Source: Burkholderiales bacterium (GTDB lineage: Bacteria > Pseudomonadota > Gammaproteobacteria > Burkholderiales > SG8-41). From it: a stretch of DNA of 64,000 nucleotides. The stretch lies in NCBI GenBank assembly GCA_022841375.1, contig JALHRQ010000013.1:31410-95409 (forward strand), given 5' to 3'. Positions 16,235-25,650 of this stretch are shown in pieces (position 1 is the first letter of the stretch; every line of letters starts with the position of its first letter). A model generated the notes under the pieces. The model was not told the DNA's origin. It ran no database searches and worked only from the letters and a program-made list of their open reading frames with translations. The position numbers were made by a program, and so were the translations under genes.

Positions 16235-17506
16235 TCAGCCGGCCCGGGGCAGTTCATTCCACGATGTTGTGTAGCTCGGTGATTTTTGCGCGGTTTGCAT
16301 GCGCCAGGGCTGGTTGACCCCTGCGCCGGCAAATGTGGCGGTGTTCATTCCATAAATTCTGTTGATGCGATCCATTGCGGTCATCAGGCGCGTGGCCCGA
16401 GGTCGCTCCAAGGCGCAGAAAAAGTCTTCCTGAACGGCATGCGCAGGCTGCAGTCCGGTCAGCATGACGCCAATCTTCTTGTAGCGGTATCCCGGGCGGT
16501 AAATCCCCTCCAGGCCGGACACCGCAGCGGCAATCAGCCGTCGCGTGTCATCGGTGGCCGTCGTCAGCGGCACCAGTGCGGCGGGGTTGTATTGAGGGTC
16601 ATCGTTGCGGAATTTGTTGGTATGCATGAATACCGTGACCTGCGAGCAGGAGGACTGTTGTGCCCGCAACCGTTCGGCGGCGCGGATGATGTGGCTGCAT
16701 GCGGCTTCGCGCAATTCATGCAGTGCGGTCACCGGCCTGCCGAAACTCCGGCTCGCGAGTATCTGGGACTTTCGCCCGGCGATGTCTTCCAGGCCCATGC
16801 AGGACTCTCCATTGAGTTCGGCAACGGTGCGCTGCAGAACCACACTGAAACGTTTGCGCAGTTGCGTGGCATTCGCGTGTTTCATGTCCAGCACGGTGCG
16901 GATGCCCATGGCCTGCAGTTGCGGGGAGAGTCTGCGGCCGATGCCCCAGATTTCACCGACATCCAGCGTAGCCATCAGGGTGTTCTGTTCTGTTGCGGAT
17001 AATTCTTCCCAGTCGAAGACACCCTGATGCTGCGGATGCGTTTTGGCAACGTGATTGGCAAGTTTTGCCAGTGTTTTGGAAGCGCCGACGCCGGTGCAGG
17101 TGGTGATTCCGAGGTACTGGCGGACGCGGCTGCGTATGCTGCGGCCATAGTCGCTGGTTTTTTCCGGCATTCCGGTGAAATCGAGAAAACATTCGTCGAT
17201 GGAGTAGATTTCCTGGCGCGGCGCGAACTCGCCGAGCAGCGCCATCATGCGCGAGCTCATGTCGCCGTAGAGCGCGTAGTTGGAACTGAGCCAGCGCAGG
17301 CCATGGCTTTTGACGAAACTGCGGATTTCAAAAAACGGCACGCCCATCTTGATGCCCAGCGCCTTGGCCTCGTTGCTGCGCGACACCACGCAGCCGTCGT
17401 TGTTCGACAGCACCACGACCGGGCGGCGATGCAACGCAGGATTGAATACCCGCTCGCACGACACGTAGAAATTGTTGCCGTCGACCAGTGCGATAGTCGA
17501 CTTCAT
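16235..17506 (-). CDS. umuC: DNA polymerase V catalytic subunit UmuC
   Basis: A 423-residue Y-family polymerase. The catalytic segments [16 protein letters not shown] (residues 6-21) and [12 protein letters not shown] (near residue 100, with the DE pair) are intact. Helix-hairpin-helix ([10 protein letters not shown]) and little-finger regions follow. Length matches UmuC rather than DinB (which lacks the [12 protein letters not shown] form). Its start overlaps the umuD stop by 4 nt. It performs error-prone translesion synthesis with processed UmuD and RecA. Confidence 0.96.
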   Translation of the reverse strand: MKSTIALVDGNNFYVSCERVFNPALHRRPVVVLSNNDGCVVSRSNEAKALGIKMGVPFFEIRSFVKSHGLRWLSSNYALYGDMSSRMMALLGEFAPRQEIYSIDECFLDFTGMPEKTSDYGRSIRSRVRQYLGITTCTGVGASKTLAKLANHVAKTHPQHQGVFDWEELSATEQNTLMATLDVGEIWGIGRRLSPQLQAMGIRTVLDMKHANATQLRKRFSVVLQRTVAELNGESCMGLEDIAGRKSQILASRSFGRPVTALHELREAACSHIIRAAERLRAQQSSCSQVTVFMHTNKFRNDDPQYNPAALVPLTTATDDTRRLIAAAVSGLEGIYRPGYRYKKIGVMLTGLQPAHAVQEDFFCALERPRATRLMTAMDRINRIYGMNTATFAGAGVNQPWRMQTAQKSPSYTTSWNELPRAG

Positions 17507-17979
17507 GGCGTGTGCACGACGTGCGCGACGACCCCCCAGATCTGGAACTCATGTTCGTCGTTCACGGCAATGTCGGGGTAAGCCGGGTTTTCCGCTTTCA
17601 GCGTGAGTTTGCCGCGGCTGCGCTGCAGGCGTTTGACGGTCAGTTCACCGTTCAGCGCGGCGACGACAACACGACCGGAGGCGGGGGACAGTGAGCGGTC
17701 AACGATCAGCAGGTCACCATGGTGAATGCCGGCGCCGGTCATCGAATCGCCTTTGACGCGCAGGAAAAAAGTCGCTTCCGGATGCAGCACCAGGTATTCG
17801 CTCAGATCCAGGCGCTGCTCGATATGATCCGTTGCCGGCGAAGGAAAACCCGCGGTGACCCGGCACGCGCCCAGCGGCAGCGCCTGTCTGTCCGGGTTCA
17901 ATGCGGGTGACAGCGGTACGCCGATGGGGATGCGGCGTGAGGGGGAAGACTTTCGGGAGGGGGTATTGGCAGGGTTCAT
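17503..17979 (-). CDS. umuD: UmuD, self-cleaving pol V subunit (S24 family)
   Basis: A 158-residue S24 protein. Catalytic Ser79 (VKGDSM) and Lys116 (ELTVKRL) are present, as is an Ala43-Gly44 cleavage site (VTAGFPSP). RecA-stimulated self-cleavage would give UmuD'. I chose ATG 17979: the in-frame extension to 18015 would be translated through the LexA box. The first 35 residues are Ser/Pro/Arg-rich and longer than in E. coli UmuD. It is the first gene of umuDC under SOS control. Confidence 0.95.
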   Translation of the reverse strand: MNPANTPSRKSSPSRRIPIGVPLSPALNPDRQALPLGACRVTAGFPSPATDHIEQRLDLSEYLVLHPEATFFLRVKGDSMTGAGIHHGDLLIVDRSLSPASGRVVVAALNGELTVKRLQRSRGKLTLKAENPAYPDIAVNDEHEFQIWGVVAHVVHTP

Positions 17980-17982
17980 ATT

Positions 17983-18000
17983 ACTGTAATTATATACAGT
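17983..18000 (-). promoter_or_regulatory. LexA (SOS) box over the umuDC promoter
   Basis: ACTGTAATTATATACAGT contains the CTGT-N8-ACAG core and extends as a near-palindrome. On the minus strand it contains TATAAT (17994-17989), which would place the transcript start at about 17982, only a few nt before ATG 17979. Confidence 0.93.
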
Positions 18001-18024
18001 ATTTATCAACGCCAAGGCAGTCGC

Positions 18025-18053
18025 AAAAAACGGGCGCCACCGCAGTGCGCCCG
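18025..18053 (-). terminator. intrinsic terminator of the CocE-Bug operon
   Basis: On the minus strand CGGGCGC, a 9-nt loop, GCGCCCG and then TTTTTT follow directly after the Bug gene that ends at 18076. It also insulates the SOS promoter just downstream. Confidence 0.85.
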
Positions 18054-18075
18054 CCGATGCCGGAAAGCAGTCTTT

Positions 18076-19101
18076 TCAGTCGCGTTTCAGTCCGGCGCTC
18101 TGGATCATTTTCGCGTTCTTGTCGAGTTCCAGTTTGAGGAATGCGGAAAACTGTTCCGGCGTGTTGGGGGTGAGGGTGCCGCCTTCGATGCTGACGCGTT
18201 TTTTGACTTCGGCATCGTCCATTGCTTTGAGCAGCGTGCCATGCAGCGTGGACAGGATGTCGGCCGGCGTTTTAGCTGGCGCGAGCAATGCGTACCACTG
18301 CGTGAATTCATAACCGGGCACGCCGGCTTCATTCAGTGTCGGAATATCCGGCACCAGAGGAGAACGCACGGTGCTGGTAATGGCGATGCCGCGCATGCGG
18401 CCGGCTTGCAGGTGCGGGAGCGTGGTGGTCGGGCCGGCAAACGCCATGTCCACCTGACCGGCGATGAGTTCGGTGGCAAAGATGGAGGTGCCTTTGTAGG
18501 GCACGTGCAACAGGTCGACCCTGGCCATGGACTTGAATAATTCTCCCGCGAGATGCGAGGTGCCGCCGATACCCGAGGACGCATAGGTCAGTTTGCCGGG
18601 GCGCGCCTTGACCACCGCGAGCAGCTGTTTCAGGTTGGTAGCGGGCACCGAAGGATGTACGACCAGGATGAAGGGAATTTTTGCGAACAGGCTCACCGGC
18701 GCGAAATCGCGCAGCGTGTCGAACGGCGACTTGCCTTCACCCCACACCGGGCTGATCACCAGCGGCCCCGAACTGCCCCACAGCAGGGTGTAGCCGTCGG
18801 CGGCCGCACGCGCGACATGGTCGGTGCCGATACGGCCTGATGCGCCGGAGCGATTATCGATGATGAACTGTTGACCGAGCAGTTGCCCCATGCGGTTGCC
18901 TGCGGCGCGCGCGAACGAGTCGGTGGCGGCACCCGGCGGGAACGGCACCACGATGGTGACCGGACGGCGCGGATAGGCCTGCGCGTGGGCGCTGATCGTG
19001 TGCAGCAATGCGGCCGCAACCAATACGGTGATCGCGACCGGCAATAGCCGCCGGCGTAGGGATACTTTATAAGTATTTGATTTAATTATCATATTTATCA
19101 A
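18076..19101 (-). CDS. Bug/TctC-family substrate-binding protein 2
   Basis: A 341-residue periplasmic binding protein with a long signal region (to about residue 41, AHAQA) and the family motifs YPRRPVTIVVPFPPGAATDS, DNRSGASGRIG, LLHVPYKGTS and IPTLNEAGVPGYE. The start ATG overlaps the stop of the CocE-type hydrolase (ATGA, 19101-19098), so the two are one operon. The bound solute may be a product or substrate of that hydrolase. A strong terminator follows. Confidence 0.92.
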   Translation of the reverse strand: MINMIIKSNTYKVSLRRRLLPVAITVLVAAALLHTISAHAQAYPRRPVTIVVPFPPGAATDSFARAAGNRMGQLLGQQFIIDNRSGASGRIGTDHVARAAADGYTLLWGSSGPLVISPVWGEGKSPFDTLRDFAPVSLFAKIPFILVVHPSVPATNLKQLLAVVKARPGKLTYASSGIGGTSHLAGELFKSMARVDLLHVPYKGTSIFATELIAGQVDMAFAGPTTTLPHLQAGRMRGIAITSTVRSPLVPDIPTLNEAGVPGYEFTQWYALLAPAKTPADILSTLHGTLLKAMDDAEVKKRVSIEGGTLTPNTPEQFSAFLKLELDKNAKMIQSAGLKRD

Positions 19102-21122
19102 TTCCCATGGCGCTTGATGCGCTCGGCAAAGTCACGTTCGAATACACGACGTTCACCCTCGTACGCTTCGAGTCGCGCAGTGACGATGAAATCACGTTTG
19201 TCGCAAGCAACTTTCGTACGCATTTCGGTACGCACATTCCAGTCACCGCGTTCGAACAGCCAGGTCCAGGTCACTTCAACTTCACAGGACAGCGGATCGC
19301 CCTCGACGATGCGATAACGTTCGGTGGACCGCGCTTCTGCAATCAGATTGTCGATGTCGTCGTAACGGCCGCGGCCACTGGAGTCCGTGATCTCGACCAC
19401 GGTTTCGTTTTTGCCCATGTCGGTGCGCACCACGCGGTTGCGTCCGCCGGCTGCGAGCGCGGTGCGCTTGAATGGCGGCGCGGCTTCCACCGGCTTGAAT
19501 TTTATTTTTGCGTCTTCCTTGCGCGGCGGACGCACCGGCAGTTCCAGCGCGCTGTTGCCGGTATGCAGCGTCAGCGTCACCGGTTCCGGCGACGGCCAGA
19601 TCAGCGGCCAGTAGGTCGTCGACACCGCGACGCGCATGCGGTGGCCTTTGACAAACGAATACGCCGTATCGGAGAGCGGCACACGCACCGTATAGCGGCG
19701 GCCGGGAACCAGTTTGACGGGTTTGTCCGCGCCGTTGATGTGGGTCAGGTTGAAAATGCCGTAGGTAACCCGCGTTGATGCGCCATCCGGGGCGACATCA
19801 CACAGCCGCACACAAATGAATGCGGTCGGCCTGTCCACGGAAATCGTCAGCGTGGCGACCGGCGTGCCGAGGATTTCCACGGTTTTGGTCAATGCCGCAC
19901 CGTCAAAACAGACCGATTTGCCGTCGTCGGCGCGCTGGTCACCGGGCATTTCCGGGCTGGGGCCATGCTGGAACCAGGGCATCAATTCGCCACAGTCGAG
20001 TCCCAGTGCCTGCGGAGACCGGGCAACGATTTTTGCTGCTTTACCGGCGCGTTCCGCCAATTGGCCCCCGTCGTTGAGGAACCATTTTTTTGTCTTGATG
20101 CGTGTCGACGGCCATGCCGGTTCCGCGACCCAGCGTCCCGGCGATTCGGGGTAATAGTTTTTTGCCGGCACCGCCTGCGGCATCCAGGCGGTGAGCATCG
20201 GCTCTTCCATGATTCCCTTGTCTTTGCCGCGCATCCAGTGGTCGAACCAGCGCAGCGTTTCCTGCAGGAAACCGATCGCCGGGCCCGGTACGCCGAGGTG
20301 CGCGAAGCGATGCCCCCAGGGGCCGATCAGTCCCTTGCGCGGCACCTGGAGTTTTTTCATCGCCTCGCCGACCGCGCCGACATACGAACTGTCGGCCCAG
20401 CCGCTGACTGCATAAAACGGGCATTTGATGCGGTCGAAGTCGATGGCGCGGCTGCGCCAGTAGTCGCCGTAGTTCTGGTGCTGCAGGGCCGAGATGATCT
20501 GCGGCGCATTGTGTTCCAGCCGTTCCAGCCACAGCGCCCGCCATTTGGTTCCGACCAGTTGCGGATCGGGTGGACGTGATTTGTAGCCGAACATCTGCGT
20601 CGACCAGCGGATCGAACGCAGCAGCACCGAGCCGCCGCGAAATACCTGGCTGTAGGTATAGCGATCTGGCGCGAACGAACAGGGAACGATGGCCTTGAGT
20701 TCCTTCGGCGCACGATAAGCGGTCTGGATGGCCTGGAAGCCGCCCCACGAAATGCCGAACATGCCGACCTGACCATCGCTCCATGGCTGTGCGGCTATCC
20801 ATTTGAGCACTTCGAGGGTGTCGTCCTGTTCCTGCTTCATCGCGAACACGCCCTGATGACCGTCAGAATCGCCCGAGCCGCGGATGTCGACGCGCATGCA
20901 GGCATAACCATGACCGGCAAAGTAGCGGTGATGCATCGCGTCGCGCGGCGCGTAGATGTCACGTTTGCGGTAGGGCAGCACTTCAATGATCGTCGGTACC
21001 GGTTTGGACATTGCGCTGTCGGGCAGCCACAGTTTTGCAGCGAGCCGCACGCCATCGGGCATGGGTATCCAGCAGTCTTCGGTTTCGGTCCAGCGGTGCG
21101 GAAAATCGGTGATGGTTTTCAT
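19098..21122 (-). CDS. CocE/NonD-family hydrolase
   Basis: A 674-residue alpha/beta hydrolase of the X-Pro dipeptidyl-peptidase/cocaine esterase family. The N-terminal hydrolase domain carries the nucleophile elbow FGISWGGFQA (near residue 125), DIRGSGDSDG and the catalytic His in GPWGHRFAH. The C-terminal part (from about 350) is the jelly-roll domain of the family. No signal peptide is visible, so it is probably cytoplasmic. It hydrolyses an ester or amide; many relatives act on acylated amino acids. It is co-transcribed with a Bug protein and divergent from a PuuE/PgdA-like deacetylase. Confidence 0.92.
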   Translation of the reverse strand: MKTITDFPHRWTETEDCWIPMPDGVRLAAKLWLPDSAMSKPVPTIIEVLPYRKRDIYAPRDAMHHRYFAGHGYACMRVDIRGSGDSDGHQGVFAMKQEQDDTLEVLKWIAAQPWSDGQVGMFGISWGGFQAIQTAYRAPKELKAIVPCSFAPDRYTYSQVFRGGSVLLRSIRWSTQMFGYKSRPPDPQLVGTKWRALWLERLEHNAPQIISALQHQNYGDYWRSRAIDFDRIKCPFYAVSGWADSSYVGAVGEAMKKLQVPRKGLIGPWGHRFAHLGVPGPAIGFLQETLRWFDHWMRGKDKGIMEEPMLTAWMPQAVPAKNYYPESPGRWVAEPAWPSTRIKTKKWFLNDGGQLAERAGKAAKIVARSPQALGLDCGELMPWFQHGPSPEMPGDQRADDGKSVCFDGAALTKTVEILGTPVATLTISVDRPTAFICVRLCDVAPDGASTRVTYGIFNLTHINGADKPVKLVPGRRYTVRVPLSDTAYSFVKGHRMRVAVSTTYWPLIWPSPEPVTLTLHTGNSALELPVRPPRKEDAKIKFKPVEAAPPFKRTALAAGGRNRVVRTDMGKNETVVEITDSSGRGRYDDIDNLIAEARSTERYRIVEGDPLSCEVEVTWTWLFERGDWNVRTEMRTKVACDKRDFIVTARLEAYEGERRVFERDFAERIKRHGN

Positions 21123-21323
21123 GGGGTGTATCGCTTGATGAGAAAACAGACGGTGGAAAGTGCAAGTCAGTGTAACCCCCGCGATACGTCATCATCAAAC
21201 ACGTGCACTTTTTCGTCCAGCCGATGGACCGCGCTGCTGTTGAACTCTGATCGGCCTGGATCTTGCGGATAATCGTGCTCTTTAGCAGCCGCCGCTGCTG
21301 CACCGCGTGTTAATATTTTTTGC

Positions 21324-22169
21324 ATGAAACGACACATCGCCTGCATCACCTTCGATTTTGATGCGATCTCGGGCTGGATCTCACGAGGCATGACCTCGCC
21401 GTCGCCGATTTCCCGCGGAGAATTCGGACCGAATGTCGCGCTGCCACGCATTCTCGAGTTGCTCGACAAATTCGGCATACCGACATCCTGGTATGTGCCG
21501 GGGCATACGCTGGAAACCTATCCCGAGCAGTGCCGGCGGGTGTTTGCGGCGGGCCATGAGATTGGTCATCACGGCTGGACACACCGTTCGCCGGCAGCGC
21601 TGACTCCTGAGGAGGAGGAGGCGGAACTGGTGCGCGCGAATGACCGCATCCGTGAACTGACCGGACAGGGCGCGCGTGGCTATCGTTCGCCGTCCTGGGA
21701 TCTGTCGGCGCATTCCGTCGATCTGCTGCTGAAACACGGCTTTCTCTACGACAGCAGCATGATGGGGGACGACTACACGCCGTACCGCGTGCGCCGCGGT
21801 GATGTTATCGAACTGGAGAAACCTGCGGTGTTCGGCCCGGAGACGCCGCTGATCGAGATGCCGGTGAGCTGGACGCTGGACGACTATCCGCACTTCGAAT
21901 TCATCCGCACGCCGACCTGGATCCTGCCGGGCAACATGAACGCCAACCGCGTGCTGGACAACTGGGTAAACGATTTCGTTTACCTGCGCGATCACCTCGA
22001 CTGGGGTGTCATCACTTACACCTTCCATCCCTTCGTCATCGGCCGCGGCCATCGCATGCTGGTGCTGGAAAAACTGATTCAAACGCTGAAGGACGGCGGT
22101 GCGGTGTTCATGAAGCTCGAGGACGCCGCGGCCGAATATGCGCAGCGGGCGCCATTCCAGCCGCGCTGA
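21324..22169 (+). CDS. polysaccharide deacetylase-family hydrolase (PuuE/PgdA-like) 1
   Basis: A 281-residue NodB-homology hydrolase without a signal peptide. The metal motifs TFDFDA (residues 9-14) and HEIGHHGWTH (near 77) and the RSPSWDLS segment are intact. The cytosolic location and FDFDA start resemble the HpPgdA/PuuE group, which includes allantoinases and cyclic imidases as well as peptidoglycan deacetylases. With hyuAB nearby, a cyclic-amide hydrolase is as likely as a sugar deacetylase. It has a close paralogue at 33470-34306. Confidence 0.88.
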   Translation: MKRHIACITFDFDAISGWISRGMTSPSPISRGEFGPNVALPRILELLDKFGIPTSWYVPGHTLETYPEQCRRVFAAGHEIGHHGWTHRSPAALTPEEEEAELVRANDRIRELTGQGARGYRSPSWDLSAHSVDLLLKHGFLYDSSMMGDDYTPYRVRRGDVIELEKPAVFGPETPLIEMPVSWTLDDYPHFEFIRTPTWILPGNMNANRVLDNWVNDFVYLRDHLDWGVITYTFHPFVIGRGHRMLVLEKLIQTLKDGGAVFMKLEDAAAEYAQRAPFQPR

Positions 22170-22210
22170 GCGCGGCGCCGCAGCTGGAATTTATAACTAA
22201 TTGTTTTAAT

Positions 22211-23329
22211 TTACTTTTTCTTCTTCGCTGGGGCGCGTTTCCTGGCAACAGGCTTGCGTTTGGCTGCGGCTGCCGCGGGTTTGCGCGTTTTTTTCTCAGG
22301 ACCTGCGGCAGCTTTGCGTGCGCCGATTTTTACCGGCTTGCCGCTGCGAACCGATTCGAGGATTGACTCCAGCACGGTGACGCCATGAATTTCGTCGCCG
22401 CCGGCTACGGCCAGCGCCTTTCGCGCAGAGACGGCTTTGGCGAAATATTCCAGTTCGGCGCGCTCGGTGCTGGTTTCGGGGAAGGTCATCACTTGCGGGG
22501 GCTTGCGTTCACGCAAATTGTCCGGATTGAGCAGGCAGACCTTCATCTGCCAGGTACTGAGGTGCTCCAGGTCGCCGACTTCGACCCAGCCCTTGGAGCC
22601 GAAGACCTGCATGCGCCAGGTTTCGGCGGTGGCAATGAAGGTGCCGAGGTAACCGCTGGCGCCATCCTTGAAACGGAACAGCATCGAGGTGGTGTCGTCA
22701 ATGCCGTAATCGAGCGCGCGGCGGAAACTCTGTGAATACACGGTATCAACGTGGCCTGCGAGGTACAGCATGGCATCGACCACATGTACGCCGCGGCCGG
22801 TCATGCCGCCGCCGGGGCCTTCATCCTTTTTTTGGCGCCAGTGGTCTTTGGGATACCAGTAGACGCTGGGACCGCAGAAATTGCCCTCGATGTGCAACAG
22901 TTTGCCGAGGCGGCCGTCATCCAACATGCGGCGGATTTCCTGAAGTGCAGGCTGGAAGCGCCAGTTATAGCCGACGGCCAGCGTGACGCCGGCTTTCGCG
23001 CAGGCACGCACGGCTTCCTTCGCCGATTCGGTGGTCAGCGTGAAGGGCTTTTCGGTGAATACGTGCTTGCCGGCCTTCGCTGCGGCGACGATCAATTCGG
23101 CATGAATGCTGTGGGGCGTAGCCAGGACGATGGCGTCAATGCCGGGGTCGGCCAGCAGCTTGCGGTAATCGTCATAGAGTCGCAGGCCGCGGCTGTCGGC
23201 GTATTCCTGCACCCGAGCCGGTGTGCGCACAGCACCCGCGACAAAGCGGATGAGACTGCTTTTGCCCTGCACGCTGTTGACGAGGTTCTGGCCCCAGCGT
23301 CCCAGTCCGATGATTGCGGCGTTGATCAT
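22211..23329 (-). CDS. Gfo/Idh/MocA-family oxidoreductase with histone-H1-like tail
   Basis: A 372-residue NAD(P)-dependent oxidoreductase: Rossmann motif IIGLGRWGQNLV (residues 6-17), the EKPFTL motif (near 95) with the catalytic Lys, and the C-terminal substrate domain GGGMTGRGVHVVDAMLYL. Such enzymes oxidise or reduce sugars, cyclitols or related compounds. The last 40 or so residues are an Ala/Lys/Arg/Pro-rich tail (PAAAAAKRKPVARKRAPAKK) typical of histone H1-like proteins and not part of the enzyme fold. It is convergent with the deacetylase and divergent from hyuA. Confidence 0.9.
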   Translation of the reverse strand: MINAAIIGLGRWGQNLVNSVQGKSSLIRFVAGAVRTPARVQEYADSRGLRLYDDYRKLLADPGIDAIVLATPHSIHAELIVAAAKAGKHVFTEKPFTLTTESAKEAVRACAKAGVTLAVGYNWRFQPALQEIRRMLDDGRLGKLLHIEGNFCGPSVYWYPKDHWRQKKDEGPGGGMTGRGVHVVDAMLYLAGHVDTVYSQSFRRALDYGIDDTTSMLFRFKDGASGYLGTFIATAETWRMQVFGSKGWVEVGDLEHLSTWQMKVCLLNPDNLRERKPPQVMTFPETSTERAELEYFAKAVSARKALAVAGGDEIHGVTVLESILESVRSGKPVKIGARKAAAGPEKKTRKPAAAAAKRKPVARKRAPAKKKK

Positions 23330-23580
23330 GAAGCTCCTCTGTGATCGTCAATGTTTCATTGAAGTGCAGGCATGCACCAAACGGTGACATGGCACCGCAG
23401 TGCAGACGGATTGCAGCGGCTGCGGACGGTATCAAGCAAGGTCCAGGCACATGTTGCAGAGCGCGGACGGACTCCGGCTCGGCCACGATTTGGAATTGCT
23501 GAAACACCGCATCCCCATTGCACAAGGCTCTCAGTATACTGGCTGAGCGCAGCAAATTTCATCCACTCCAGGACAAACTG

Positions 23581-25650
23581 ATGAGCGTGACAGCAACCCC
23601 AGCGCCACGGTATGAAGTCGGCGTCGATATCGGCGGAACGTTCACCGACGTGGTCTGCCGCAGTGACCGCGGTGTGATGCGTCTTGTCAAGATTCCGACG
23701 ACCCGTGCGAATCCGAGCGCAGGCGTGCTGCATGCGGTGCAATACATGGCGAAAACCTGGAATGTGCCGCCGGAACAGATCAGCCGTTTCGTGCATGGCA
23801 CCACGGTGGCCACCAATGCCGTGCTTGAGCGCAAAGGTGCAATCATCGGTCTGATCACCACCCAGGGTTTCCGCGACACGCTGGAGATCGGCCGGCAGAA
23901 CCGTCATTCTGTCTACAGTGTGATGCTGAAGCCGGAAACGCCGGTATTCCTGGTGCCCGGCGCGCTGCGGCGTGAGGTGCCCGAACGGATGACGGCGGCG
24001 GGAGAGATGCTGGTGCCGCTGGATGAAGCTGCGGTGCGGCGCGAAGTCGACGATCTCGTTGCGCAGGGCGTCAAGGCGATTGCCGTGTCATTTCTGTTCT
24101 CCTACCTCAACCCGGTGCACGAGCGCCGTGTCGCGGACATCATCCGTGAAATGTATCCGCAACTGATGGTGTCGCTGTCCTGCGAAGTCGATCCGGCCTT
24201 CCGTGAGTATGAGCGCACCTGCATCACCGCCTTTGATGCCTATCTCAAGCCGGTGATTGACCGTTACCTCGAAAACATGGAAACCGACCTGGAATCCAAT
24301 CAGGTCGGTTCGTCGCTGCAGATCATGCAGTCGAGAGGGGGCGTTGCATCTTCGAGCATCGCGCGGCGCCGGCCGGTCAGGCTGTTCCTGTCGGGTCCCG
24401 CGGCCGGTGTCATCGGCGGCAGCATGGCCGGCAACAGCGCGGGTTGCGAGGACATCATTACCATCGACATCGGCGGCACCAGCGCCGACATCGCGCTGGT
24501 CAGCCGCGGCAAGCCCCTGATCGCGGCCGAGGGCATGCTCGACGGCTATGCCGTGCGCGTGCCGATGGTTGACGTCAACGCCATCGGCGCCGGCGGCGGA
24601 AGCATCGCCTGGCTGGATGGCGCGAAGTCGCTGCGCGTCGGGCCGGCTTCGGCCGGTTCCGAGCCGGGCCCGGCCTGCTACGGGCGGGGCGGCGAGCAGC
24701 CCACGGTGACCGATGCGTCGATTGTGCTGGGTTATGTCGATCCAGCCTATTTTGCCGGCGGATCGTTGCAGCTGCAGCCCGAACTGTCGCGGCACGCGAT
24801 CGCGGACAGGGTCGCAAGTCCGTTGGGCCTGACCGTCGAGCAGGCGGCTCTTGGCATTCATCGCGTGGTCAACGCCAACATGGCTGAGGGCATCCGCTTC
24901 GTCTCGGTGAAACGCGGCATTGATCCGCGCCGTTTCAGTCTGGTGCCGCTGGGCGGCGGCGGGCCTGTCCATGCCACCGCGCTGGCGCGGGAGCTGGGCA
25001 TGCGGCGGGTGATCGTACCTTTGTATCCCGGCGTGCTGTCAGCCTCGGGGCTGCTCGCTGCGCCGGTCGAGCATGAGGCCGCGACGGCTTTTCACGACCC
25101 CTTGGACCAGGCCTCTGCAACAGACCTGGTGCGTGAGTTCGCTGCACTGGATCGCCAATGCGGCGAACTGATGCAAATCGAGGGTATCGCGCCGGCGGAT
25201 GTTGAAGTCCAGTATTTCGCCGATGTCTGCTATGTCGGCCAGTCCTTTCATCTGGAAATCCCGTTGCAACTGGACGACGACGTGATCGCGCGGGTGCGCA
25301 AGGATTTTTACGCCGCCCACGATCGTATTTATGGCCACAGTGCCGAGGGTCCGGTGCAGTTCGTCAATCTGCGCAGCGTTCATCAAGCGCAAGCCTCTGT
25401 GGTGGCGGACAGCGCCTATGAACCTGAAGCCGGCGATCCGCGCAAAGGCGCGAGGCCCATCTTGACCGAAAAATCCGGCGGTTTTGTCGAGGCCCAGGTC
25501 TACGAGCGGCGGCGCATCAAGCCCGGCGTCACTTTTTACGGCCCGGCGATCGTCGAGCAGGCTGACACTACCACCGTGATCGAACCCGGCTGGCGGGCCG
25601 AGGTCGATGGACGGGGCAACCTGGTACTGACGGTGGGGGAACTGAAATGA
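23581..25650 (+). CDS. hyuA: hydantoinase/oxoprolinase family protein, HyuA subunit
   Basis: A 689-residue ATP-dependent amidohydrolase subunit. The ASKHA-type phosphate motifs VGVDIGGTFTDVV (residues about 13-25) and TIDIGGTSADIAL (about 297-309), and GAGGGSIAW, are intact. I chose ATG 23581 (MSVTATPAP); an in-frame upstream ATG adds 21 residues not typical of the family. It overlaps hyuB by 4 nt. HyuA/HyuB pairs hydrolyse hydantoins, 5-oxoproline, N-methylhydantoin or similar cyclic amides using ATP. Confidence 0.93.
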   Translation: MSVTATPAPRYEVGVDIGGTFTDVVCRSDRGVMRLVKIPTTRANPSAGVLHAVQYMAKTWNVPPEQISRFVHGTTVATNAVLERKGAIIGLITTQGFRDTLEIGRQNRHSVYSVMLKPETPVFLVPGALRREVPERMTAAGEMLVPLDEAAVRREVDDLVAQGVKAIAVSFLFSYLNPVHERRVADIIREMYPQLMVSLSCEVDPAFREYERTCITAFDAYLKPVIDRYLENMETDLESNQVGSSLQIMQSRGGVASSSIARRRPVRLFLSGPAAGVIGGSMAGNSAGCEDIITIDIGGTSADIALVSRGKPLIAAEGMLDGYAVRVPMVDVNAIGAGGGSIAWLDGAKSLRVGPASAGSEPGPACYGRGGEQPTVTDASIVLGYVDPAYFAGGSLQLQPELSRHAIADRVASPLGLTVEQAALGIHRVVNANMAEGIRFVSVKRGIDPRRFSLVPLGGGGPVHATALARELGMRRVIVPLYPGVLSASGLLAAPVEHEAATAFHDPLDQASATDLVREFAALDRQCGELMQIEGIAPADVEVQYFADVCYVGQSFHLEIPLQLDDDVIARVRKDFYAAHDRIYGHSAEGPVQFVNLRSVHQAQASVVADSAYEPEAGDPRKGARPILTEKSGGFVEAQVYERRRIKPGVTFYGPAIVEQADTTTVIEPGWRAEVDGRGNLVLTVGELK

